From NCBI GenBank assembly GCA_965243755.1, contig CBDEVW010000006.1, positions 186,001-250,000 on the forward strand: a DNA stretch of 64,000 bases, written 5' to 3'. Position numbers and translations under genes: made by a program. The notes beneath the pieces were generated by a model. It ran no database searches, had not been told where the DNA came from, and was given only the letters and a program-made list of their open reading frames with translations. The DNA is from JANSWY01 sp965243755 (lineage in GTDB: Bacteria; Bacteroidota; Bacteroidia; Cytophagales; Cyclobacteriaceae). Each line of letters starts with the position of its first letter. Position 1 is the first letter of the stretch. Positions 44,472-52,090 of the stretch are shown here, piece by piece.

Positions 44472-45368
44472 CTAGTCTTTTGTAGAATTGGCTTCCAATG
44501 CCTCAACCCAATTTTCTACTACACTTTCACAGTTCTTTTCTAATAGCTCAATAATTGCTGAAGTTTCGTAATCTTTTTTTACCGATTTGGGGAACAACTC
44601 TTCAAACATAGCAATGAATTCTGCGCCATAGCAATTGTGAAGTGACTTAACCAGAAAGTAGAAATTGCTATGGTACCAGAGGTAATTCTCTACGCCCATT
44701 TTCATGTAGACCGTGTTGAAGTCTTCAATTGATGTGTAGGAAGGATTGTAATAATCCTTATGTATTAGATGAAATAATTCAAATTCATCAAGCGCCGATT
44801 TGTTATAAGTTTTAAAGAAATGATAAGCGAAGTAGGTTGCAGCAAATTCATTGGTCCACCGATCTGGTGATCGAGCATTGGAAATCTTCGACAGGTAATA
44901 ATGACCCAGTTCATGGACTGCATATACCTTGTAAAATGATTTTATCATAGCAGCTGAAGAAACCCCTGATTTGGTTAATGCTGAGTCCAGTTGATTGTAA
45001 ATAGCCTCAAGCCCGTAAGTCTTTTTGAAAAGGCCGTAATTCATCCCGGTATTTAAGAATATCCAACCCTGACTGTAAAACACATATCCAAACGGGACCC
45101 TGTTGTGTGGCCACTGAGCCGAATCCAATACAGCAAGTTTTAGCGCATACTCCGTAGCGCTGTTTTTACTGTAATATTGAATGGCATCTGTAATGGTTTG
45201 CTGAAATTCCTCTGCAATCGTCATTTTGCCAGGGGTATAAAATGTCGGGATGGCACCTTCCAGTTTATCCACCTGCGTAACACCAATTAGGGAATCATAA
45301 TAATTTTGAGCATGGACATTAAAAACAGTGAATAGTATGATTAATAAAATCAGTGGTGAGTTTTTCAT
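44472..45368 (-). CDS. Secreted putative zinc metallopeptidase (HELGH)
   Basis: 298 residues, signal peptide ending NVHAQ. The HExxH zinc motif is present at 152-156 (VHELGHYYLS) and a glutamate 18 residues after it (E174 in NEFAATYF) is placed like the third ligand of gluzincins. The rest is helical with many aromatic residues and contains no recognised protease subfamily. The gene is bracketed by two direct copies of the TIR element. Enzymatic activity is inferred from the motif only. Confidence 0.55.
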   Translation of the reverse strand: MKNSPLILLIILFTVFNVHAQNYYDSLIGVTQVDKLEGAIPTFYTPGKMTIAEEFQQTITDAIQYYSKNSATEYALKLAVLDSAQWPHNRVPFGYVFYSQGWIFLNTGMNYGLFKKTYGLEAIYNQLDSALTKSGVSSAAMIKSFYKVYAVHELGHYYLSKISNARSPDRWTNEFAATYFAYHFFKTYNKSALDEFELFHLIHKDYYNPSYTSIEDFNTVYMKMGVENYLWYHSNFYFLVKSLHNCYGAEFIAMFEELFPKSVKKDYETSAIIELLEKNCESVVENWVEALEANSTKD

Positions 45369-45441
45369 TTTAGGAGTGATGGGGTCATTTTACCAATAGT
45401 CTTTGAATAAGATAGCAAATTCCAAAGTTGCAATCAAATTA

Positions 45442-45483
45442 GGATCTTGGATCTTGGATCTTGGATTTAGAATCTTGAATCAT
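45442..45483. repeat. Heptamer array, GGATCTT/GAATCTT type
   Basis: GGATCTT three times, GGATTTA, GAATCTT, GAATCAT: six units in exact 7-base steps, running into the left end of TIR element copy 2. Confidence 0.85.
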
Positions 45484-45862
45484 TGCTGTCCGGGTAAAAT
45501 TAACTCAAGTATGATTCTTGAGTAAAAATGTGATTCGTATTTGGGCTGGACGGGAAATGGCGGGCGGCTTGTGCGATGATGGCCGTGTTGCAGGATTGGG
45601 TTGGATTTGCGCGCAAAGGGGCATTGGGAGGCCGTGTGCTAATAATTTCCCAAAGACTTTTTCCTTAGTTTTTGGTCTTTCAAAAAGTAAGTGCCTCCGC
45701 GGCAATAGCGGTGGAAGGTGTGAATTATAAGGAAGATGAAAATGGATTAAACCTTTTAGTGATTAGGGACCATGCTTTTACGTTTTTATGAATTTACATG
45801 CTCTGATGCAAGTATCGCAGGAAAATGTAGGACCCCGGGAATTACCCCGGACAGTAATGATC
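45479..45862 (+). mobile_element. TIR-bounded non-autonomous element, copy 2
   Basis: 384 bp in the same orientation as copy 1. Left end ATCATTGCTGTCCGGGTAA; right end TTACCCCGGACAGTAATGAT, which is the inverse with one substitution and a one-base length change. The interior matches copy 1 through a 190-bp core and an outer part (GATTAAACCTTTTAGTGATT region). The core frame is again open (45518-45730). Flanked by heptamer arrays on both sides. Confidence 0.8.
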
Positions 45863-45907
45863 TTGAATCTTGAATTTAGAGTCTTGAATCTTGGATTTAG
45901 AATCTTG
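45859..45907. repeat. Heptamer array, AATCTTG/GATTTAG type
   Basis: GATCTTG, AATCTTG, AATTTAG, AGTCTTG, AATCTTG, GATTTAG, AATCTTG: seven units in exact 7-base register, starting in the right end of TIR element copy 2. Confidence 0.85.
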
Positions 45908-45920
45908 AATTTTTTTAAAA

Positions 45921-46070
45921 TACTAAATACTAAATACTAAATACTAAATACTAAATACTAAATACTAAATACTAAATACTAAATACTAAATACTAAATAC
46001 TAAATACTAAATACTAAATACTAAATACTAAATACTAAATACTAAATACTAAATACTAAATACTAAATAC
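45921..46070. repeat. Perfect heptamer array (TACTAAA)21
   Basis: 150 bases of an uninterrupted 7-base unit (TACTAAA; on the other strand TTTAGTA), a little over 21 copies with no mismatch. It ends 13 bases past the stop of the LytTR response regulator gene. It is the purest of the heptamer arrays here, which suggests recent expansion. Confidence 0.97.
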
Positions 46071-46083
46071 AAGATTCTAAATA

Positions 46084-46797
46084 CTACAACAACGCCAACT
46101 GATCGAAAAACTCTTTTTTGTAGTGCTTGCTCATGGGGATGCAGTCTTTGCCCAGGTAAATGTAGTCATCCTGCACACTGCTGATTTTACGGATGTTTAC
46201 AATATGAGAGCGATGTACCTGAAAAAAACCATGTGCACTGTACCTCCTCAAAAAATCCTTTAGCTTCATCAGGATCATGTATTTGCAATCTTCTAAGTAG
46301 ATGTGGCAGTAATTATCATCAGATTTGAGATGCAATATGTCTGATAAGTTGATTGGTTTCAGTTCCCTGTTGTCTTTGATGAACAGCTGAGTGTCCTCCT
46401 CTTGATTTCGTTGGAGGTTATCGTTGTTACTATTCGATTGAAAAGCCAGTTGGATGGCTACTTTTACTTCATTTTCATTAAATGGCTTCAGAATAAATCC
46501 AGCAGGCTTGGTTTCGCTCACCCGTTTGATCATCTGTTCATCGTGAAACGAGGTGATGTAAATGAAAGGAACGTGATGCCTTTTATTGATGATATGTGCC
46601 AGGTCTATGCCATCAATTGCTCCTTCTAGCTGAATGTCAAGCAGTATCAGGTCCGGGGTGTTTAGAGATATGCTTTCCATCGCATCCGCGGCATTGTACA
46701 CTATGTGTTGTACCTGGTACTCAATGGACTCCAGAATTTCTGCCAGGTCCTGTGCAATGATTGGGTCGTCTTCAACAATTAATACGGTTTGTTTCAT
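46084..46797 (-). CDS. LytTR-type response regulator
   Basis: 237 residues. Receiver domain 1-120 with acidic pair D10/D11, phosphoacceptor D54 (LLDIQLEG), T82 and K104 (FILKPF). LytTR DNA-binding domain from about 140 to the end (INLSDILHLKSDDNYCHIYL, FFQVHRSHIVNIRKISSV). It binds DNA as a phosphorylation-controlled regulator. Its ATG overlaps the stop of the histidine kinase gene (ATGA), so the two form a cognate pair. A perfect heptamer array follows the stop codon. Confidence 0.93.
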   Translation of the reverse strand: MKQTVLIVEDDPIIAQDLAEILESIEYQVQHIVYNAADAMESISLNTPDLILLDIQLEGAIDGIDLAHIINKRHHVPFIYITSFHDEQMIKRVSETKPAGFILKPFNENEVKVAIQLAFQSNSNNDNLQRNQEEDTQLFIKDNRELKPINLSDILHLKSDDNYCHIYLEDCKYMILMKLKDFLRRYSAHGFFQVHRSHIVNIRKISSVQDDYIYLGKDCIPMSKHYKKEFFDQLALL

Positions 46798-48668
46798 GCC
46801 AGCTGATATTTTTTGATTTCCATATCGATCATTGTTCCGTTGCTGTTGGCTATGGTCATCTCTGCGTCCAACTTATGAGCCAGCGTTTGCACCAGCTTGA
46901 GGCCAAAAGACTTTGACTGCTTAGGGTCAAAATCCTCAGGAAGGCCGACACCATTGTCAGCTATTTTTAGGTGTATGGCGTCAGATGCCTTTTTGATAGC
47001 AATACTCAGTTGCTTTTCTTTGGATTCGGTAAATGCATATTTAAAAGTGTTGCTTACCAGTTCATTAAGGATTAGGCCCAAAGGAATGGCAGAATCTACA
47101 TCGAGGTTGATTGGATCCACGTCAAGGTTTACTTTTAGTTCATCGGTGGACATGCCATAAGAGGCGATCAGTCCGTCTACCAGGTTTTTGACATATTCAT
47201 TGAGGATGATGCCCTTCAGGTTGTCAGTCTGGTAGAGTTTCTGATGAATGAGGGCCATGGACTTTACGCGGTTTCTTCCTTCTTCCATCGCTTCGAGGGC
47301 CTCTTCATTCAGATACCTTGATTGCAGGCTCAATAGGCTGGAAACAGTTTGAAGATTGTTCTTTACCCTGTGATGAATTTCTTTTAGCAGCACTTCTTTG
47401 TCCTTAAGGGCTATTGATACCTGTTCGTTTTTGGCTGAAAGGATCCGGTTTACTTTTCTGCTTCTTAAGGTATAGATGATCACAAAACCAATAATGATCA
47501 TCAGAATGCCTGCCAGGGACAGCATGATATTGCGTTGGTTGATGGTTTTTTGGTTTTGGAGTTCCAGTTCACTGATTTTTCTGAGTTTTACCTCATCGTT
47601 ATATTGTTCTTCTATTTCAGCTACAGCTTTGGCCCTTTCTGCGCCGATCAGACTGTCGTCAAGATGAATGTGTTGTTGGTAAAAGCCTGTGGCTTTCTGA
47701 TATTGACCAAGTTCGGCATAGATATCGGCAAGTTCGAAGGCATAATCCCGGGTAAGCGCTTTGTCATTTAATTGGAGTGCCTGTTGGTAACCACTGCGGG
47801 CATAGATCAATGCACTATCGAGGTTCCCACTTAGTTTATAAGCATCTGATAGATTCCTAAGTACAGATAACATCCCTTTCTGGTCGCCAAACTGGGTCCT
47901 TTTTTTCATGCTTGCATTCAAAATTCTGACGGCCTCATCATATCGCTTTTTCTTGATGTAGATGGCACCCAGGTTATTTTGTATGATACCAGATCCGCGT
48001 AGATCGTTCATTTCATCCAGGTGCGTGATTGCTTCCTCATACATGATGATAGCAGAGTCCAGTTGTTCGGACTGACTATAAAGCACGCCCAATCCCACAA
48101 GACATTGGGCGACAGGTTGGTGTGCATTCAGACCTCTAAGTGCGGTGAGCGCATCGTGGTATTTCTTTTTGGCTTTATCGGTAGCACCTACTTTGTTGTA
48201 GGTATTGGCCAGGCTTACCTGCGCGCTTCCCCATTTCACGGAATCACCTACCTGAAGGTACTTTTCCATGCTTTGCAGAAAATATTCCACGGACTGCTCA
48301 AAGTTGCCATTTCTTTGCTGCAGGTAGCCAATATTGTGAGAGATATCAGCCATGCTCTTACTATCTTCAAGTCTTTCCGCCAGCTGTATTCCTGAGTCAT
48401 AATATTGTAAACTCACCTGAAAATTGGACTGAACATCATGCCAGATGCCATACAGTTTGTAGGACTGGACCAGGTGGTGCTCATCCTTGATCCTGTCTGA
48501 TACTATCCGATAGATGGCCAGGTACTTTTTAGCTGAATCCTGATGGGTGAAGAGGTATTTTTTTGTCAGGGACATGAGGCTGTCCAACTCAGTTGACTGA
48601 CCATGGGTATTGGTACAAAGCGTACACCATAGTAACACCTTACAAATTATGATGAATCGTATGCTCAC
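46794..48668 (-). CDS. TPR sensor histidine kinase, HisKA_2 type
   Basis: 624 residues: signal peptide (ends NTHGQ), about seven TPRs across 35-340 (DISHNIGYLQQRNGNFEQSV, SLANTYNKVGATDKAKKKY), transmembrane helix near 370-395, then HisKA_2 with phospho-histidine near residue 430 (VLLKEIHHRVKNNLQTVSSL) and HATPase_c (LILNELVSNTFKYAF, IADNGVGLPED, SFGLKLVQTLAHKL). Paired with the LytTR regulator encoded immediately downstream. It would sense envelope or nutritional cues through the periplasmic TPRs; the ligand is unknown. Confidence 0.92.
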   Translation of the reverse strand: MSIRFIIICKVLLWCTLCTNTHGQSTELDSLMSLTKKYLFTHQDSAKKYLAIYRIVSDRIKDEHHLVQSYKLYGIWHDVQSNFQVSLQYYDSGIQLAERLEDSKSMADISHNIGYLQQRNGNFEQSVEYFLQSMEKYLQVGDSVKWGSAQVSLANTYNKVGATDKAKKKYHDALTALRGLNAHQPVAQCLVGLGVLYSQSEQLDSAIIMYEEAITHLDEMNDLRGSGIIQNNLGAIYIKKKRYDEAVRILNASMKKRTQFGDQKGMLSVLRNLSDAYKLSGNLDSALIYARSGYQQALQLNDKALTRDYAFELADIYAELGQYQKATGFYQQHIHLDDSLIGAERAKAVAEIEEQYNDEVKLRKISELELQNQKTINQRNIMLSLAGILMIIIGFVIIYTLRSRKVNRILSAKNEQVSIALKDKEVLLKEIHHRVKNNLQTVSSLLSLQSRYLNEEALEAMEEGRNRVKSMALIHQKLYQTDNLKGIILNEYVKNLVDGLIASYGMSTDELKVNLDVDPINLDVDSAIPLGLILNELVSNTFKYAFTESKEKQLSIAIKKASDAIHLKIADNGVGLPEDFDPKQSKSFGLKLVQTLAHKLDAEMTIANSNGTMIDMEIKKYQLA

Positions 48669-48805
48669 TCAATTTCCATTAATAACAAGAATTATAGTAA
48701 TTAAATGGAAGGTTCAAATTATTTATCACTAGTACCAAATGGATTCAGTATCCTGACTGATATTTTTAGTGAACGAATGTGCATTTCTTTTTTCTAGCAA
48801 ATAGG

Positions 48806-49027
48806 TCAGGCCCGATTTCTCGTCACCAACACATAAATCAAATAAACCCATGGAGCGCCATGCAGGAACAGGTCAAAATAATCCATGGGCTGCATGCCGT
48901 TTGCGCCACCAAGCACCCAACGAACTTTGCCAACCAGATGGGGTTCCGGGAAAAATGGAGCTAATCCCAGTGTGAGGGCCAATGCAATGGCAAAAATTAG
49001 TTTTCTGTTGCCAGGTGTTGCTTTCAT
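48806..49027 (-). CDS. Small two-helix membrane protein
   Basis: 73 residues from the ATG at 49027 (MKATPGNRKLIFAIALAL); the longer frame to 49144 has no membrane signature and is less likely. Two transmembrane helices (about 9-24 and 48-66) flank a loop with PEPHLVGKVRWVLGGANGM. Homologues are often loosely called RND transporter, but it is far too small to be one. Function unknown. Confidence 0.6.
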   Translation of the reverse strand: MKATPGNRKLIFAIALALTLGLAPFFPEPHLVGKVRWVLGGANGMQPMDYFDLFLHGAPWVYLIYVLVTRNRA

Positions 49028-49133
49028 AGTTGTCCTATTTACATGAAATGAGCATGATCTCGCAAACACCAACCGATAATGAATATCGAAGCTGAAATAG
49101 CTTTGTACGGTGACGTTTTGGAGAAGCGAATTC

Positions 49134-49177
49134 CATGCCTGCATGCCGAAGTGGCGGCATTACGGCACGCAGGCATG
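49134..49177. repeat. Nested hairpin, extragenic palindrome
   Basis: Outer stem CATGCCTGC (49134-49142) with GCAGGCATG (49169-49177); inner stem ATGCCG (49143-49148) with CGGCAT (49155-49160), loop AAGTGG. It lies between two divergent small genes and has no T-run, so it is not a terminator. Confidence 0.6.
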
Positions 49178-49269
49178 TGACAGTTAAAATCAAAATTATA
49201 TACACATGAAAGATAAAGAGAATTCTTTTGACCGGATTCATATATTGCAGTTTAAATTGACATGTCCCC

Positions 49270-49569
49270 ATGATCCTCGAAATAGCTATCCTGAATGTAA
49301 AGCCACAATTGAAAGCTACATTTGAACAAACCTTTGCCGAAGCAAGCCAATACATTGCCCAAATTGACGGTTACATTAATCATTCCCTTCATCAATGCGT
49401 GGAAGATGAAAACCGATTTCTATTGCAGGTGCGGTGGGAAAAACTGGAAGATCACACCATAGGGTTCAGACAATCGGAGCAATACCAGGAGTGGAAGAAG
49501 TTACTGCATCACTATTATGCACCGTTTCCGATTGTGGAGCACTATGAAATGCGACAGGAGTATCCATAA
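49270..49569 (+). CDS. Antibiotic-biosynthesis-monooxygenase-fold protein
   Basis: 99 residues, dimeric alpha/beta ferredoxin-like ABM fold: first strand MILEIAILNVKP, helix FEQTFAEASQYIAQ, strand GYINHSLHQCVEDENRFLLQVRWE, helix, and final strand near IVEHYEM. Small ABM proteins can be monooxygenases or haem-related enzymes, but this length and lack of catalytic markers leave the role open. Confidence 0.8.
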   Translation: MILEIAILNVKPQLKATFEQTFAEASQYIAQIDGYINHSLHQCVEDENRFLLQVRWEKLEDHTIGFRQSEQYQEWKKLLHHYYAPFPIVEHYEMRQEYP

Positions 49570-49622
49570 TTTCTAATGATTACCTGGTACCGGTACTTGA
49601 TCAATTTTCCTACGATCTTAAA

Positions 49623-49994
49623 CTATCCTATAATTGGAATTCTCCAGCAGGCAACTATTCCACATATAATAAGAATGGTGAGGTTTATCATGATGGTTTT
49701 GGGTTCATTTCTTCGGTAGTGAATAACAGCCGCCGGGATCATAATTGCTCCCAGGCATATTGCTGCCAGTGGGGTAAGAATTTCTAATCTACCAACCATC
49801 ATAGGCAGTATCAATCCAATAGCGCCAAAGATCTCTGAAATCCCGATCGCTTTGATGAGCCAATGGGGCAGTCCCTCCACACCCGTTTGTCCTCGTTGCA
49901 CCAGGGTCTTCTCATCAAAATAAGATTTGTTAATGCCAGAGTATAAGAATACAAATGCTATCAGGGCTTGCAATATCCAAATAAAAAGTTCCAT
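49623..49994 (-). CDS. DoxX-like membrane protein
   Basis: 123 residues from the ATG at 49994 (MELFIWILQALIAFVFLYSG). Four transmembrane helices with DoxX features: FLYSGINKSYFDEKTL, WLIKAIGISEIFGAIGLILP, LTPLAAICLGAIMIPAA, and VACWRIP at the end. DoxX proteins are linked with redox or quinone-associated functions. An alternative start at 50042 adds 16 polar residues without support. Confidence 0.75.
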   Translation of the reverse strand: MELFIWILQALIAFVFLYSGINKSYFDEKTLVQRGQTGVEGLPHWLIKAIGISEIFGAIGLILPMMVGRLEILTPLAAICLGAIMIPAAVIHYRRNEPKTIMINLTILIICGIVACWRIPIIG

Positions 49995-50058
49995 GTTTTT
50001 TAATGAAAAGTTCGCACATCCTGCACCCTGATCCTTTGACATATATCAAAAAATGCCG

Positions 50059-50616
50059 TTACCTTCTTATTCGGCTCAAAGTTTCCTGGGTGACGCCTAA
50101 GTATGAGGCAATCATTCCTAAGGGTACCCTTTGTATCAGCTCCGGATGCTTTTCCATTAAGAGATCATATCGCTCCTTAGCCGTGTTGAAATGTAGGTTA
50201 TCAAATCTTTCTTCCATTAATGAGATGGCATAATTTGCAAACAATCGACCAGCCCTGGCCAGTTCTTCGTTGGTATCAAACAACTGCTGCAACTTATGGT
50301 ATTCAAATTCCCATAGCGTACAGCTTTCAATGGTCTCTACTATTTTATTGCCTGGGGTTTGCATGAAGAAACTTGCCATTGACCCAACGAAATCATTCTC
50401 ACAGGCAATCCAATAGGTGATTTCTTTACCATTTTTGAGGTAGTAAGTCCGGGCGACACCTTTTTCAACAAAGTAAATTTTGTTGCTAATCTTGTAGTGA
50501 TCCTGCAGTTTTGTTTTTGGAGGAAAGGATTTTAACGTGATGGAATCCAGAAGCAGTTTTTCATCTCCCTGCTTTAATTGGCCTATTCTCCTAAAAGTTT
50601 CAATCAGGTTTTGCAT
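50059..50616 (-). CDS. Crp/Fnr-family transcriptional regulator
   Basis: 185 residues. N-terminal cyclic-nucleotide-binding-like beta roll (KLQDHYKISNKIYFVEKGVARTYYLKNGKEITYWI, 35-70) and C-terminal helix-turn-helix (IQRVPLGMIASYLGVTQETLSRIRR). It ends close after the recognition helix, as in the short Crp-like regulators common in Bacteroidota. It starts 22 bp downstream of the TolC gene stop and may be a late member of the export operon. No cysteine cluster for iron-sulfur sensing. Confidence 0.88.
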   Translation of the reverse strand: MQNLIETFRRIGQLKQGDEKLLLDSITLKSFPPKTKLQDHYKISNKIYFVEKGVARTYYLKNGKEITYWIACENDFVGSMASFFMQTPGNKIVETIESCTLWEFEYHKLQQLFDTNEELARAGRLFANYAISLMEERFDNLHFNTAKERYDLLMEKHPELIQRVPLGMIASYLGVTQETLSRIRR

Positions 50617-50638
50617 GATTCTAAAGGAAACATCCCAT

Positions 50639-52090
50639 TTACATCCCCAATCTGGTCAAGCCCACTGCGTGTAATATTTCAGCCTTGTTCTTTTCAAACT
50701 TTACCAGGTTTTCCAGGTATTTGATTTGAGCCAGTATGTATTTGTCCTGCTGTACATTGAACTTGAAAAGGTCACTTTCCCCTGTTTGCAAATTGATGAC
50801 TTCTGCATCCAGCAAGCGCTGGTAATTTTGAGCCATGGCCTGGTATTGCTGAGCCAAATTATTGGACATGTTGGTTTCAGCTACAATACTTACAATCTTG
50901 TTACGAATCTGCAGCTTTACCTGGTTGAGCGCGTACTGCTCACTCTCGATCTTCAGGTTCGTTTTCTGAATCTTACCACGTTCTTTCCTTAGAAACAGCG
51001 GAAAGGAAAAGTCTACACCTAATTTGTAGTTGTCAGAGAATGAGGGAGTTTCGATCTCTCCATCAGCAGCAATAGGGGCATTAATCAGGCTGTAAGACAC
51101 ATCAACCTGTGGCTTGAGCATCTCTTTGTTCCATCTGTTTTCCACCAACAGCTGCTGGATCTTCAGGTTGGTTTGCTGTATTTTGGGATGATTTTCAACG
51201 GACCATGAAATCATCTCATTTACTTTATCCGGCCCGGGGATGTTTCCAAATGTAGCCAGCGTATCGGGTATGGCCATTTGCTGCAGCTCCAGCGGTTCAT
51301 TCGATTCAGACCACAGGTGATTGGCGAGATTCAACCGGTTATTGACCAGGTCAAACCTTGCTTTTTCAAATTCTGCCATTCGCGTCTGATAAGTGATTTT
51401 GGCCTGTACTGTGTCCACAATTGCAGCTTCACCAAATTCATAATCCAGCTTTACCCGGTTGAAGAGTTCCTGTGCTATGTCGGTACTTCTGCCAAGTAAT
51501 TCTACTTTCTTATAGGCTAGAAACCATTCCCAGTAGTCCTTGATCGCTGTGAGCAGTATTTTATTGACCATTAATACCTGCTCTGCTTCTGCGTAATTCT
51601 GATAAAGCTCAGCCTGCTTCAGTACCTTTCTTCGCTCGTCAATCAGCAGGCCTTTGCCTATTGGCACGCTGATACCTGCGGATACCTGCCGGTAATTATC
51701 TGATCCCGGGATGCTGTTTTGAGGGTTCAGGAATTCTCCTTCATGTTGATTAAGCTGAATTTTAGGGTCCACAGGAATTCTGGTAGGGACTTTAAATGCT
51801 ACTTCCAGCAGGTCATAATATTCTTTTTCCTTAAAGTTCTTAAGGTCATAGGAACTTTGGATTTTGGGGTCAAACTGACCTTTGGCTGCCAGTAATTCTG
51901 CCTGGGCCATGTCTCTTTGGAGCCCTGCCTGTTTCACTACCGGGTGATTGTTCAAAACAATGCTGAGGTATTGGTCCAGTCCCAGCACTACCGTTCGACG
52001 GATACTGTCGGCATTGCTTGTACTATCTGATTGTCCCCAACTTTGTAGAGACTGTAAAATGACTAAGCAGCAAATGATCAGACTTCTCAT
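50639..52090 (-). CDS. TolC-family outer-membrane efflux protein
   Basis: 483 residues, signal peptide ending QSWGQ. Two long coiled-coil halves typical of OEP domains: NHPVVKQAGLQRDMAQAELLAAKGQ (about 49) and NHPKIQQTNLKIQQLLVENRW (about 300), with beta strands in between and the ISVPIGKG pattern. It forms the exit duct of the export system with the HlyD and ABC genes upstream. The ATG overlaps the HlyD stop by four bases. Confidence 0.9.
   Translation of the reverse strand: MRSLIICCLVILQSLQSWGQSDSTSNADSIRRTVVLGLDQYLSIVLNNHPVVKQAGLQRDMAQAELLAAKGQFDPKIQSSYDLKNFKEKEYYDLLEVAFKVPTRIPVDPKIQLNQHEGEFLNPQNSIPGSDNYRQVSAGISVPIGKGLLIDERRKVLKQAELYQNYAEAEQVLMVNKILLTAIKDYWEWFLAYKKVELLGRSTDIAQELFNRVKLDYEFGEAAIVDTVQAKITYQTRMAEFEKARFDLVNNRLNLANHLWSESNEPLELQQMAIPDTLATFGNIPGPDKVNEMISWSVENHPKIQQTNLKIQQLLVENRWNKEMLKPQVDVSYSLINAPIAADGEIETPSFSDNYKLGVDFSFPLFLRKERGKIQKTNLKIESEQYALNQVKLQIRNKIVSIVAETNMSNNLAQQYQAMAQNYQRLLDAEVINLQTGESDLFKFNVQQDKYILAQIKYLENLVKFEKNKAEILHAVGLTRLGM

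Noticed and set aside
45505..45705. Minus-strand frame in element copy 2
   Set aside because: Same reason as in copy 1; it is the reverse reading of the conserved core.
45921..46070. CRISPR array
   Set aside because: Repeat unit is only 7 bp with no spacers; no cas genes in the window.
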